Source: Chloroflexota bacterium
GTDB lineage: Bacteria > Chloroflexota > Limnocylindria > Limnocylindrales > CSP1-4
DNA: 33,041 nt
Direction: 5' to 3'
Assembly (NCBI GenBank): GCA_003171255.1
Contig: PMYK01000055.1
Coordinates: 1-33,041 of the forward strand
Shown here: positions 16,446 to 23,679 of the stretch, piece by piece
Numbering within the stretch: the first letter of the stretch is position 1
How the letters are laid out: each line of letters starts with the position of its first letter
The notes under the pieces: generated by a model
What the model was told of the DNA's origin: nothing
The model's input: the letters and a program-made list of their open reading frames with translations, nothing else
The model's database searches: none
Made by a program: the position numbers and the translations under genes

Positions 16446-16818
16446 GAGCGTGAGTCCTCCTTCTCCAATCAGTCGGTCGCGAACTGCGGCGGCGCGCCGC
16501 CGAGACGAGTAATCCTGCCTTTTGTTGTCCGGCACCATAAATACGTCACGTTGCCCATTTCGGGCTCGTGACGCGCCGCTACCGGCGAGTCGCCTTTCGA
16601 GGGTCAGGTGAGAGCGTCGTTCGAGACTCGTTCGAGAGCTACGCTCGCTGCTCGAAGGTCCCTCGCCGAGGTTGCCGGCTGAGGCGAACAGATGAGTCGC
16701 CCATGACGGAACGGGCCCACCCGATGAGGTGAGCCCGTTCTGGAATCTCGAGATCGTGGCGCGACCAGGCGATCCGGCCGCGGAGTCGCCCGGTCCGGGC
16801 CTTGTCGGCCGCCGCCCT
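16446..16818. other. GH16 upstream region with composite hairpin; VOC gene 3' region
   Basis: No gene is supported. At 16544-16573 a composite stem-loop occurs (CGTCACG/CGTGACG outer arms, GCCC/GGGC inner arms), about 100 bp upstream of the GH16 start. It could be an operator or a leader structure. CGTTCGAGA recurs as a tandem pair near 16618-16640. The terminator at 16709-16740 is listed separately. Confidence 0.4.
16709..16740 (-). terminator. Hairpin terminator downstream of the two-domain VOC gene
   Basis: GAACGGGC-c-CACC pairs with GGTG-a-GCCCGTTC across a 6-nt loop, giving 12 base pairs interrupted by one opposed C/A. It lies 80 nt after the VOC stop on the minus strand. No T-run is present. 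Confidence 0.6.
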
Positions 16819-17586
16819 CTAGGTCGTCTTCAGCAGGCCGAAGGTCGCACCCTGCGGGTCGCTGAGGATCGCGAACCGACCGCCCGAGAAGTCCTGCGGG
16901 GCCAGTATCTCCGTGGCGCCGGCCTCGATCGCCTTGCGGAACGAGGCGTCGACGTCGCTGACGTTGAAGTAGACCATCCAGTAGCTGGGGACCTGGGCAG
17001 GCACCATCGGGTTCATCTCCATCGCGCCGGCGATGCTGTCGCCGCCCAGGAGGAACTCGGTGTAGGGCGGTTGCCCTTCGCCCATCTCGCTCCGCTTGGA
17101 TGCCCAGCCGAAGACAGCGGCGTAGAACGGGGCCGCCTTCTCGAGGCCGCGTGCGTTCAACTCAGCCCAGCCGAAGCTGCCCGGTACGTCCGTCCGGAAG
17201 CCGGGCATGGCCTTCGGCTGCCAAGCCGAGATGAATGCGCCTGATGGATCTTGAAGGACGGTCATGCGGCCTTGGTCGCCCACGTCCATCGTAGGAGCGA
17301 TGATCTTGCCGCCGGCTGCCAATACCTTCGCTGCCAGCGCATCGGCATCGCTCGTCCCGATGTAGATCATCCAGGCCGTCGGCGCCTCGGGCATCATCTT
17401 CGGTCCAATGCCGGCGACATCTTTGCCACCGATCTTGGCCAGCGCATACCCGCCGTACTGGGGGTCGGGATTGACCTCGACCTGCCAGCCGAAGAGCTTG
17501 GAGTAGAACTCGCGCGACGCCCCGGGATCGGAACTCGAGAGGTCAACCCATGCCGGCTTGTTGACCACGGCTGCAACGGCGTCCAT
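16819..17586 (-). CDS. Two-domain VOC (glyoxalase/bleomycin-resistance fold) protein
   Basis: A 255-residue cytosolic protein made of two vicinal-oxygen-chelate domains. Domain 1 (about 10-120) opens PAWVDLSSSDPGASREFYSKLFGW. Domain 2 (about 132-253) has GWAELNARGLEKAAPFYAAVFGW. This double SSDPxxxxxFYxxLFGW pattern is typical of actinobacterial hydroxylase/glyoxalase-like proteins annotated only as VOC family. ATG 17586 is chosen because AGGAG lies 7 nt upstream. The ORF-track start at 17910 is a long unsupported extension through the promoter region. Metal ligands cannot be assigned with confidence and the substrate is unknown. It is divergent from the ABC exporter. Confidence 0.82.
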   Translation of the reverse strand: MDAVAAVVNKPAWVDLSSSDPGASREFYSKLFGWQVEVNPDPQYGGYALAKIGGKDVAGIGPKMMPEAPTAWMIYIGTSDADALAAKVLAAGGKIIAPTMDVGDQGRMTVLQDPSGAFISAWQPKAMPGFRTDVPGSFGWAELNARGLEKAAPFYAAVFGWASKRSEMGEGQPPYTEFLLGGDSIAGAMEMNPMVPAQVPSYWMVYFNVSDVDASFRKAIEAGATEILAPQDFSGGRFAILSDPQGATFGLLKTT

Positions 17587-17909
17587 CTCGCATCTCCTAT
17601 GACCCTTGGTCGGCTGCTGAGTTTCACCCCAGTGAGCCCGGACCTGGGTCGGCATTCTGGCATCGCCCACGCGTGGCCCGACCGACGACGACCCTGTGTG
17701 CCGCCTGCCGCAATGGCGTTGCCGGCCACTCAGGGTTGCGATGCCAGCGCAGCGGTTTCCTTGGTTCCCTGGCGATGTTCGCGCAGGCGCGAGACCGGCG
17801 CGCCTCCCGGAACCGGACTCCATGACGCCGCGGGCCCGTCGTGGCAATGTAGGACCGACTGTCGGTCTGCCATTTTGGTTCGACTGAAGAGGTCTACAAA
17901 GGAGCATCA
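17587..17909. other. Divergent promoter region, VOC gene / ABC exporter
   Basis: 323 bp without a supported gene. It contains the TetR-type palindrome at 17853-17867 and the AAAGGAG ribosome-binding site of the ABC ATPase. ORFs here are read-through extensions of flanking frames. Confidence 0.4.
17853..17867. promoter_or_regulatory. TetR-type operator-like palindrome GACCGAC-T-GTCGGTC
   Basis: A perfect 7-bp inverted repeat with one central base lies 43-57 bp upstream of the ABC exporter start. ACCGAC-n-GTCGGT is a shape common for TetR-family repressors of drug exporters. No TetR gene is adjacent, so the regulator would act from elsewhere. Confidence 0.5.
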
Positions 17910-18824
17910 ATGGTCGCCATCATCGAGACCGAGAAGCTGACCAAGTCCTACGGCTCCCATCGGGGGATCGTCGATGTCGATCTGGTGGTGGAGCAGGGCG
18001 AGGTCTTCGGCTTTCTCGGCCCGAACGGCGCCGGCAAGACGACGACCATCCGGGTCCTGCTGGACCTGATCCGGCCGACCAGTGGCAAGGCTTCGGTCTT
18101 CGGCATCGAAACGACGGTCGACCCGGTCTCGATCCACAGGCGGATCGGCTACCTGCCCGGCGAGTTCACGCTCTACGACCGATTGACCGGCGGCGAGACG
18201 CTCGAGTACTTCGGCAACCTCCGCGGCGGCGTCGACACGGCCTACCAGGCGTCGCTGATCGAGCGGTTCGACCTCGACCCGTCGCGCAAGTTCAAGGAGT
18301 ACTCGAAGGGCAACAAGCAAAAGGTCGGCCTGGTCGCCGCCCTCCAGCACAAGCCAGAGCTGCTGGTCCTCGACGAACCCACGGCGGGCCTCGACCCGCT
18401 CGTCCAGCAGACGTTCTTTGCGGTTCTTCGCGAAGCAGTGGACGAGGGTCGAACGGTCTTTCTGTCGAGTCACGTGCTGTCCGAGGCCGAGAAGGCGTGT
18501 GACCGCGTCGGCATCATCCGCGACGGGCGCCTGGTGAAGGTGGACCGGGTCGACGCCCTGCGCGACCTGGCCGCCCACCAGGTCGAGCTGCGTTTCACCG
18601 GTCCCGTTCCGGCCGCCGAGTTCGAGGCGCTGCCCGGCGTGAGCAACGTCACGGCCGAGGACCACGTGCTGCGGATGCACGTCACGGGGCCGATCTCGCC
18701 GGTCGTCAAGGCCGCCGCCCGTTTTGACCTGGCGGACTTCGTGAGCCGTGAGCCAAGCCTCGAAGAGACGTTCCTGGCCGAATACGGCCACGACGCCGTG
18801 GAGGTCGCCAACCATGGCAATTGA
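17910..18824 (+). CDS. ABC exporter ATP-binding protein (drug/antibiotic-type)
   Basis: A 304-residue single ATPase domain with Walker A GPNGAGKTT (about 37-45), the Q-loop region RRIGYLPGEF, signature YSKGNKQKVGL (a variant of LSGGQ) and Walker B LLVLDEPTAGLDP. The switch region SSHVLSEAEKACDRV and a C-terminal regulatory extension of ~85 residues ending LEETFLAEYG follow. This layout is typical of DrrA/CcmA-like exporters and unlike the sugar importer ATPase earlier in the window. AAAGGAG 6 nt before the ATG marks the start. It overlaps the permease gene by 11 nt, so the two form one transcription and translation unit. The cargo is unknown. Confidence 0.9.
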   Translation: MVAIIETEKLTKSYGSHRGIVDVDLVVEQGEVFGFLGPNGAGKTTTIRVLLDLIRPTSGKASVFGIETTVDPVSIHRRIGYLPGEFTLYDRLTGGETLEYFGNLRGGVDTAYQASLIERFDLDPSRKFKEYSKGNKQKVGLVAALQHKPELLVLDEPTAGLDPLVQQTFFAVLREAVDEGRTVFLSSHVLSEAEKACDRVGIIRDGRLVKVDRVDALRDLAAHQVELRFTGPVPAAEFEALPGVSNVTAEDHVLRMHVTGPISPVVKAAARFDLADFVSREPSLEETFLAEYGHDAVEVANHGN

Positions 18825-20508
18825 ACTCGGTCGGTCGCCCATCGCGGCGCCGCGTCGACATGTCTCCGCGTGGAGCCGCGTCTACGGCCTGGGCAGCGTG
18901 TATGCCAAGACCCTGCGCGACTCCAGGCTCGCATTCCTCATCATGGCCGGCCTGCTGGGCGGCATCATGCTTGTGGCCGGTGCGGCGATCGGTACCGCGT
19001 ACGCAACTGCCACCTCCCGAGCCGACCTGGTGAACCTTGCCACCACGGCTGCGGGAAGCATGCCCGGCGTGACCGGCAAGGCGGTCAATGTCGGGACGCT
19101 CGGCGGGTACGTCACCTGGAAGTACGGACCGCTCTTCGTGATCGCCGCCGCCCTGTGGTCGATCCTGGCGCTCTCGGGCACCCTGGCCACAGAAGCCAGC
19201 AAGGGCAGTCTCGAGTTCGTCGCAGTCGCCCCATTCGGCAAGCGCCGTCTCGCCCTCGAGAAGCTGGCGGCGCACCTGACCGTGTTGACGGCCGTCCTGG
19301 CGATCCTTGCGCTGGCTTCCTGGGTGGCAGGCGCAGTGTTCGGATCTGTCCCGGGCGACGCGGTCCCACCCCAGGCGGCAATCGGCTACGCCCTGTGGGT
19401 CGGGCTGATCGCCCTCGCTTCGGGGTCGGTCGCCTTCGCCCTTTCGCCGTCTCTCGGCCGGGCGGGAGCCGCGGGGATCGCGGGCTTCATCCTGTTCGCG
19501 GGCTACCTGCTCAACAACCTGCAGGTGACCGAGCCCGCCCTCACCGGCCCCGCCTACTTGAGCTGGTTCTACTGGACCGCCGGGCATCTGCCGCTGGCCG
19601 GCGAGTACGACTGGGTGTCGCTCGTGCCGGTCGCCGTCGTGGCAGTGGTGCTGTTCGTCGTCGGGCTCGAGGCGTTCGTGCGCCGGGACATCGGAGCATC
19701 GAGTTCCATCAGGACCCCGCGATTGCCGAGGGCGATACTCGGGCTCCACGGCCCGATAGGGCGCGCCTTTGGCGAGCGGTTCTCGATCAGCCTCGCCTGG
19801 GGCATCGGCCTCGGGTTTTTCGGCTTCGGGATCGCAGCCATCAGCCGGTCGCTGGCGGACTCGTTCCACACGATGTCGCCGGCGTCGGTCAAGATCTTCC
19901 ACGACATCTTTCCGCTGTTCGACATCTCCACGGCGGGCGGCTTCCTCCAGGTCGTGTTCGTCCAGCTCGGGTTCATCGTCGTCGGCTTCGCGGCCGCCAC
20001 GCTCGTGTCCGGCTGGGCCTCGGACGAGACTTCGGGCCGGCTCGAGATGCTGCTCGCGACGCCACTCGCCCGCGCGTCATGGGCCGTGAGCGGCGGACTC
20101 GGCGTTTACCTCGCCATCGTGTTGATGACCATCGTGTTTGCCGCGGGCGTGGGGATCGGCGCTCTGATGGCGGGCAGCGATGCGGTGACGCCAATGGCGG
20201 GTTCGGTGACGCTCGGGCTGTATGCGGCGGCCGTGGCCGGAGTCGGGATCGCCATAGGCGGGCTGTTCCGGACCTCGATCGCCGCCGAAATGGCCGCTGT
20301 GGCAGTGACGGTGACCTTCCTGATCGACATGATCGCGCCACCGCTGAGACTACCCGATTGGGTACATCAGCTGGCGCTGACCGCCCACTTCGGCCAGCCG
20401 ATGGTCGGCATCTGGGACGCCAGCGGCGTAGTGGCCTGCCTGGTCATCGCCTTCGGCGGACTCGCTCTCGGTGGCTGGGGCATGCGCCGCCGCGACGTGG
20501 CCCGCTGA
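18814..20508 (+). CDS. ABC exporter permease, fused two-half type (ABC-2 like)
   Basis: A 564-residue membrane protein with about 12 hydrophobic segments in two halves. Each half opens with a similar juxtamembrane motif: YAKTLRDSRLAFLIMAG near residue 28 and FGERFSISLAWGIGLGFFGFG near residue 320. Each also has the intracellular ATEASKGSLEFVAVAPFGKRR or ASDETSGRLEMLLATPLAR segment that contacts the ATPase. A single polypeptide thus supplies both permease halves, as in tetronasin/LmrC-type exporters. ATG 18814 (MAIELGRSP) lies within the 3' end of the ATPase gene; the ORF-track start at 18748 is an artefact of the overlap. An acetyltransferase remnant follows directly after the stop. Confidence 0.85.
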   Translation: MAIELGRSPIAAPRRHVSAWSRVYGLGSVYAKTLRDSRLAFLIMAGLLGGIMLVAGAAIGTAYATATSRADLVNLATTAAGSMPGVTGKAVNVGTLGGYVTWKYGPLFVIAAALWSILALSGTLATEASKGSLEFVAVAPFGKRRLALEKLAAHLTVLTAVLAILALASWVAGAVFGSVPGDAVPPQAAIGYALWVGLIALASGSVAFALSPSLGRAGAAGIAGFILFAGYLLNNLQVTEPALTGPAYLSWFYWTAGHLPLAGEYDWVSLVPVAVVAVVLFVVGLEAFVRRDIGASSSIRTPRLPRAILGLHGPIGRAFGERFSISLAWGIGLGFFGFGIAAISRSLADSFHTMSPASVKIFHDIFPLFDISTAGGFLQVVFVQLGFIVVGFAAATLVSGWASDETSGRLEMLLATPLARASWAVSGGLGVYLAIVLMTIVFAAGVGIGALMAGSDAVTPMAGSVTLGLYAAAVAGVGIAIGGLFRTSIAAEMAAVAVTVTFLIDMIAPPLRLPDWVHQLALTAHFGQPMVGIWDASGVVACLVIAFGGLALGGWGMRRRDVAR

Positions 20509-20613
20509 TCGCTCGGCGATGAGACTTCATCGGTATCGTCCGTAGCCGAGGAGCGACTCTACGCACGAGTCGGCTTCGTCACCGCCGGACGCGTCCTGCA
20601 TATCTCGCGCTAG
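20509..20613 (+). pseudogene. C-terminal remnant of a GNAT acetyltransferase
   Basis: Immediately after the permease TGA, and in the same frame, 34 codons run to a TAG at 20611. The end reads AEERLYARVGFVTAGRVLHIS. AxRLYxRxGF...GR is the conserved C-terminal strand-helix-strand of GNAT N-acetyltransferases. The acetyl-CoA-binding part and the start are absent, so this is a gene stump, probably left by deletion. Its stop overlaps the 3' end of the EamA gene on the other strand. Confidence 0.45.
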
Positions 20614-21464
20614 CCGGCGGGCCGAGTGGCAAGCACCGAGCCCAGGATCACTAGCCCAAACCCAGCGGCCATCGCCGTAGTGAATGACTCGTTCAGAACC
20701 ACGACGCCCAGCAGGGCGGCTACCGCCGGGTTGAGGTAGGTGATCACGGTGGCTCGAACCGGTCCGATCTCATTGATCAGCGCCCAGAACAGCAGGAAGG
20801 CGGCGGCGGTGCAGGCTACGCCCAGGACCGCGACAGCCGCGAACGCGGCTGCGCTGGGCATGATCGTGGGTCGCTGAAGGGCGGCGATCGGGGCGTAGAC
20901 CAGGGCGCACAGCGAGAGGGAGAGCGCCATCACGGCAACATTCGACAGACCGTCGAGCCGGCGAGCCAGGATGGCCGGCCCAAGCGCGTAGCCGATGACA
21001 ACCAGTGCGACCTCGATCAGCGCAGTCGAATTCGACGACTCGAGGTTGACGCCGACGATCGCCGCGACCCCGACGAGCCCGATCAGCAGCCCGAGAACGC
21101 CCGAACGGCCAACTCGATCGCGACCTCCCGTGCCCACCGCGATGACGGTGGCGACCAGTGGCACTCCGGCCACGAGAAGGCCCGCCAGCGAGCTTGTGAT
21201 GTGCTGCTCAGCGGAACCCAGAAGCACCCACGGCAGACCCATCTCGATCACCGCAAAGGCCACCACCCAGCGCCAGCGCGCGAGAGCCGACCGGATGTCG
21301 GTCCGGAGCAGGGCGATCGGAAGCAGGATCACGGCGCCGATCGCGGTCCGGGCAAAGACCAGCGTGGCCGGCGAGATCTCCGCTACGGCGACTCGAATAA
21401 ACAGGTACGGGATGCCCCAGATCACCGACATCACGCCAAAGAGGATCAGCGCCCGCCGGGTCAC
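20610..21464 (-). CDS. EamA/DMT-superfamily transporter
   Basis: A 284-residue integral membrane protein of about ten transmembrane segments in two repeated EamA halves. It starts RRALILFGVMSVIWGIPYLFIRVAV and continues SPATLVFARTAIGAVILLPIALL. The second half holds GPVRATVITYLNPAVAALLGVVVLNESF. These are standard drug/metabolite transporter motifs (RxAWGxxFPxxR-type start, YLxPVxAxLxGxxxLxE-type end). Members export amino acids, purines or other metabolites; the cargo cannot be predicted. It is convergent with the ABC exporter and the GNAT stump and divergent from the following VOC gene. Confidence 0.88.
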   Translation of the reverse strand: MTRRALILFGVMSVIWGIPYLFIRVAVAEISPATLVFARTAIGAVILLPIALLRTDIRSALARWRWVVAFAVIEMGLPWVLLGSAEQHITSSLAGLLVAGVPLVATVIAVGTGGRDRVGRSGVLGLLIGLVGVAAIVGVNLESSNSTALIEVALVVIGYALGPAILARRLDGLSNVAVMALSLSLCALVYAPIAALQRPTIMPSAAAFAAVAVLGVACTAAAFLLFWALINEIGPVRATVITYLNPAVAALLGVVVLNESFTTAMAAGFGLVILGSVLATRPAG

Positions 21465-21726
21465 GGCTCAGGCCGCGGGACCTCGGGGACTGCCTCGTGG
21501 ACGTTCATGCAGGCTGGTGACGGCATCCGAGGCCGAATGATACCCGCGGGCGAGGTTCGCCAACACTCGGCCGGCTCACGCAGCGACGCGCCGCAGTCGC
21601 CCGGCTTGTCCTGCAGAACAGCACCGGATCGTGCCCTTCGTCTGCGTATGCTGGGGATAGACCAGCAGGCGAACACCCGGGCTTGGGCGGAGCGTCGCCC
21701 ACCGACCCGTTGTTGGAGGACCAGCC

Positions 21727-22215
21727 ATGACGAAGATCACACCGAACCTCTGGTTCGACGGCAATGCGGAGGAGGCGGCCAACTTCTACGTCTCACTCCT
21801 GCCCGACAGCCGGATCGACAACGTCTGGCGCTCCCCGGCGGACAACCCGAGCACTCCAGCCGGAGCGGTCCTCCTGGTCGACTTCACGGTCGCGGACCAG
21901 CGGTTCACGGGGATCAACGGCGGTCCCCAGTTCCCGTTCAACGAATCCGTGTCCTTCGTCATCGATTGCCAGGATCAGGCAGAGGTCGACCGGCTGTGGG
22001 ACGCCCTCATCGCGGGTGGAGGATTCCCGGGGCAGTGCGGCTGGCTCAAGGATCGCTTCGGTCTGTCGTGGCAGGTCATACCCCGCGAGATGGGCGAGAT
22101 GTTGGGTGATCCCAACCCGGAGCGGGCAGCTCGCGCCATGGAGGCGATGCTGCGCATGACCAAGATCGACGTCACGGCAATGCGTGAGGCGTTCGACGGC
22201 GTGCCCGTCCGCTGA
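21727..22215 (+). CDS. PhnB-like VOC-family protein
   Basis: A 162-residue single-chain VOC protein of the PhnB/'3-demethylubiquinone-9 3-methyltransferase' domain group. Motifs are KITPNLWFDGNAEEAANFYVSLLPDS at the N-terminus, FPFNESVSFVIDCQDQAEVDRLW in the middle and CGWLKDRFGLSWQVIP near residue 115. The C-terminal helix AARAMEAMLRMTKIDV is also typical. Despite the domain name, these are not methyltransferases by fold. Their functions are mostly unknown. GGAGG lies 7 nt before the ATG. A TATGCT at about 21647 could be a -10 box. It converges on the methyltransferase with a 7-nt gap. Confidence 0.88.
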   Translation: MTKITPNLWFDGNAEEAANFYVSLLPDSRIDNVWRSPADNPSTPAGAVLLVDFTVADQRFTGINGGPQFPFNESVSFVIDCQDQAEVDRLWDALIAGGGFPGQCGWLKDRFGLSWQVIPREMGEMLGDPNPERAARAMEAMLRMTKIDVTAMREAFDGVPVR

Positions 22216-22222
22216 CCTTCGC

Positions 22223-22885
22223 CTACGCCCCGGCCGTCCGCGGCAGGGCATATACCCAGGCCTGCTTACGCTCTAGGTCCTCGAGCTCCGTCGTCGTGCG
22301 GACATCGTACGAAGCGAGCTCGACCAGCTTGTCGGTTGGCAGGTAGCGGCGGCCGGGGTCGCCTACGAGGACGTCGATCCCGCGGTCCCGAGCCTGCCGC
22401 AGCCACGGCATTACGCGACCGGCGAGGCCGGCCTCGTACCAGCAGTCACCGGCCAGGATGACGTCGACCTCGGGCGGCTCCTCGTCGAGGACATCGCGAC
22501 CCACAACGCTCACGCGGTGGCCGTTGGCGCGCGCGTTGAGTTCGATGGCTGCGGCCGCGAAGGAATCGATGTCGACGCCGGTGGCTTCGGCCGCCCCGGC
22601 CTGCATCGATGCGATCGCGCATAGCCCGGAGCCGGACGCCAGGTCGAACACCCGCCGACCCGCCGCGGCCTCGGGGTGCTCGCGCAGGTACCGACCAATC
22701 GCGAGCCCGCCCGCCCATGCGAACGCCCAGTAGGGGAGGGCCGCGTCCGGATCGTCCGTCTCGATCTGGACGGCTCGCCACAGCGGCAGCACCTCGTCGG
22801 CGAGGTGGAGGCGGATCTCCTCGAGGCCCGGCACGGGACGGAGGTGTGTGTGGTGCAGCACGAAGGCACGGGAATGGGCGCCCAT
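22223..22885 (-). CDS. Class I SAM-dependent methyltransferase (NNMT/ETFB-lysine-methyltransferase-like)
   Basis: About 220 residues with a Rossmann-type SAM-binding core. Motif I is RVFDLASGSGLCAIAS (near 80-95), the acidic-loop motif TGVDIDSFAAAAIELNARANG follows, and the late DVILAGDCWYE sits where protein-lysine methyltransferases of the METTL20 group have (D/E)xxY-like residues. PYWAFAWAGGLAIGRYL before motif I is also typical of that group, which methylates the electron-transfer flavoprotein beta subunit. The specific substrate is inferred only from resemblance. Start is ambiguous: ATG 22885 (MGAHSRAF) is preferred, and GTG 22894 adds three residues. Confidence 0.78.
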   Translation of the reverse strand: MGAHSRAFVLHHTHLRPVPGLEEIRLHLADEVLPLWRAVQIETDDPDAALPYWAFAWAGGLAIGRYLREHPEAAAGRRVFDLASGSGLCAIASMQAGAAEATGVDIDSFAAAAIELNARANGHRVSVVGRDVLDEEPPEVDVILAGDCWYEAGLAGRVMPWLRQARDRGIDVLVGDPGRRYLPTDKLVELASYDVRTTTELEDLERKQAWVYALPRTAGA

Positions 22886-22994
22886 CGACGCCACTCTACC
22901 GACCGGCGAGCGATCTCGCGGCGCCGCCGCCTCAAACTCCGAATGAGTCGACCAGGAACTGGGTCGATCTCGACACTGGTGAGAGAATCGGCCG

Positions 22995-23348
22995 GTGAAG
23001 GCTGAACTGGTTGCGTTTGGAGAGCTCGAGATCGAAGGGGTGCGCTACCACAAGGACGTGGTGATCGAAGGCGGACAGATCCGCAAGCGCGACAAGGGCC
23101 CTTCCAAGGCGCTTGCGGGCAAGGCGCGCCACACGCCGCTGTCGGCCGCGGAGCAGATCCCCTGGGGAGGCAGGCGGCTCATCATCGGCACAGGCGCGCG
23201 CGGACAACTCCCCATCGCTCGCGAGGTTGGCGAGGAAGCGGAACGGCGGGGAATCGCCATCGAGGCCCTGCCGACCATCGAGGCCTGCCGTCTGCTCGCC
23301 GACGTCGAGCGGGCCGACGTCTACGCAATCCTGCACGTCACCTGCTAG
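22995..23348 (+). CDS. Mth938-domain (NDUFAF3-like) small protein
   Basis: A 117-residue cytosolic protein matching the Mth938/DUF498 family. It has ELEIEGVRYHKDVVIEGGQIRKRDKG at the N-terminus, RRLIIGTGARGQLPI in the middle, and PTIEACRLLADVERADVYAILHVTC at the end. Human and bacterial relatives include the complex I assembly factor NDUFAF3, but most bacterial members have no assigned role. The GTG start is at 22995 and the length equals the usual family length. It lies directly upstream of the uvrA stump. Confidence 0.85.
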   Translation: MKAELVAFGELEIEGVRYHKDVVIEGGQIRKRDKGPSKALAGKARHTPLSAAEQIPWGGRRLIIGTGARGQLPIAREVGEEAERRGIAIEALPTIEACRLLADVERADVYAILHVTC

Positions 23349-23429
23349 GAGCGAGCCCACAGGCTGCGCTCGCGACCTTCGGAACGCTGCGGCCCTAAGC
23401 CCTGGGCCTTGGGTACGTAGACTGCCTCC

Positions 23430-23585
23430 ATGCACGAGTCGATCGTCATCAAGGGCGCGCGGCTGCACAACCTCAAGGACGTCACGCTCGCCATCCCGAA
23501 GAACCGGCTCGTCGTCTTCACCGGCGTCTCCGGCTCGCGTGCATGTAGGGCGCTCCTCCTTGCGTTGGTCGCCGCGATTCGGTAG
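23430..23585 (+). pseudogene. uvrA: uvrA 5' fragment, broken inside the Walker A motif
   Basis: The first 36 codons ([20 protein letters not shown]..., then VVFTGVSGS) match the extreme N-terminus of excinuclease subunit UvrA, which continues GVSGSGKSSLAFDT. Here the sequence after GVSGS changes to RACRALLL and stops at TAG 23583-23585. Thus about 36 of roughly 950 codons survive and the P-loop is destroyed, so no function is possible. UvrA is the damage-recognition ATPase of nucleotide excision repair; an intact copy presumably exists elsewhere. The break lies at about 23536, next to GGCTCG. On its right side a minus-strand start codon is interrupted at the same place. Confidence 0.75.
23518..23544 (-). 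pseudogene. Truncated minus-strand gene start at the uvrA junction
   Basis: An ATG at 23544 on the minus strand follows AAGGAGGAG at 7-8 nt spacing, an excellent ribosome-binding site, but the frame ends after 8 codons (MHASRRRR). The frame crosses into the uvrA fragment after about four codons. This looks like the real start of a gene once divergent from uxaC, whose body was lost at the same break. Confidence 0.4.
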
Positions 23586-23646
23586 CGCAAATGTGGCGGC
23601 CGGGCGGGCGGGCGGCCGGCATCTGGGCCCAGCGGAGGCTGAAGGT

Positions 23647-23666
23647 ACACTGCCATCGAGCAGTGT
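23647..23666. promoter_or_regulatory. Operator-like inverted repeat ACACTGC-N6-GCAGTGT upstream of uxaC
   Basis: A perfect 7-bp inverted repeat with a 6-nt spacer ends 13 nt before the uxaC start codon. It overlaps the expected transcription start or leader, a position suited to repression by a GntR- or LacI-type uronate regulator. No such gene is in the window. Confidence 0.5.
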
Positions 23667-23679
23667 GAGAAGGGTGGCC

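Noticed and set aside
18870-20522. 550-codon plus-strand ORF
   Set aside because: Out-of-frame shadow of the ABC permease; Arg/Pro/Gly-rich with no membrane pattern.
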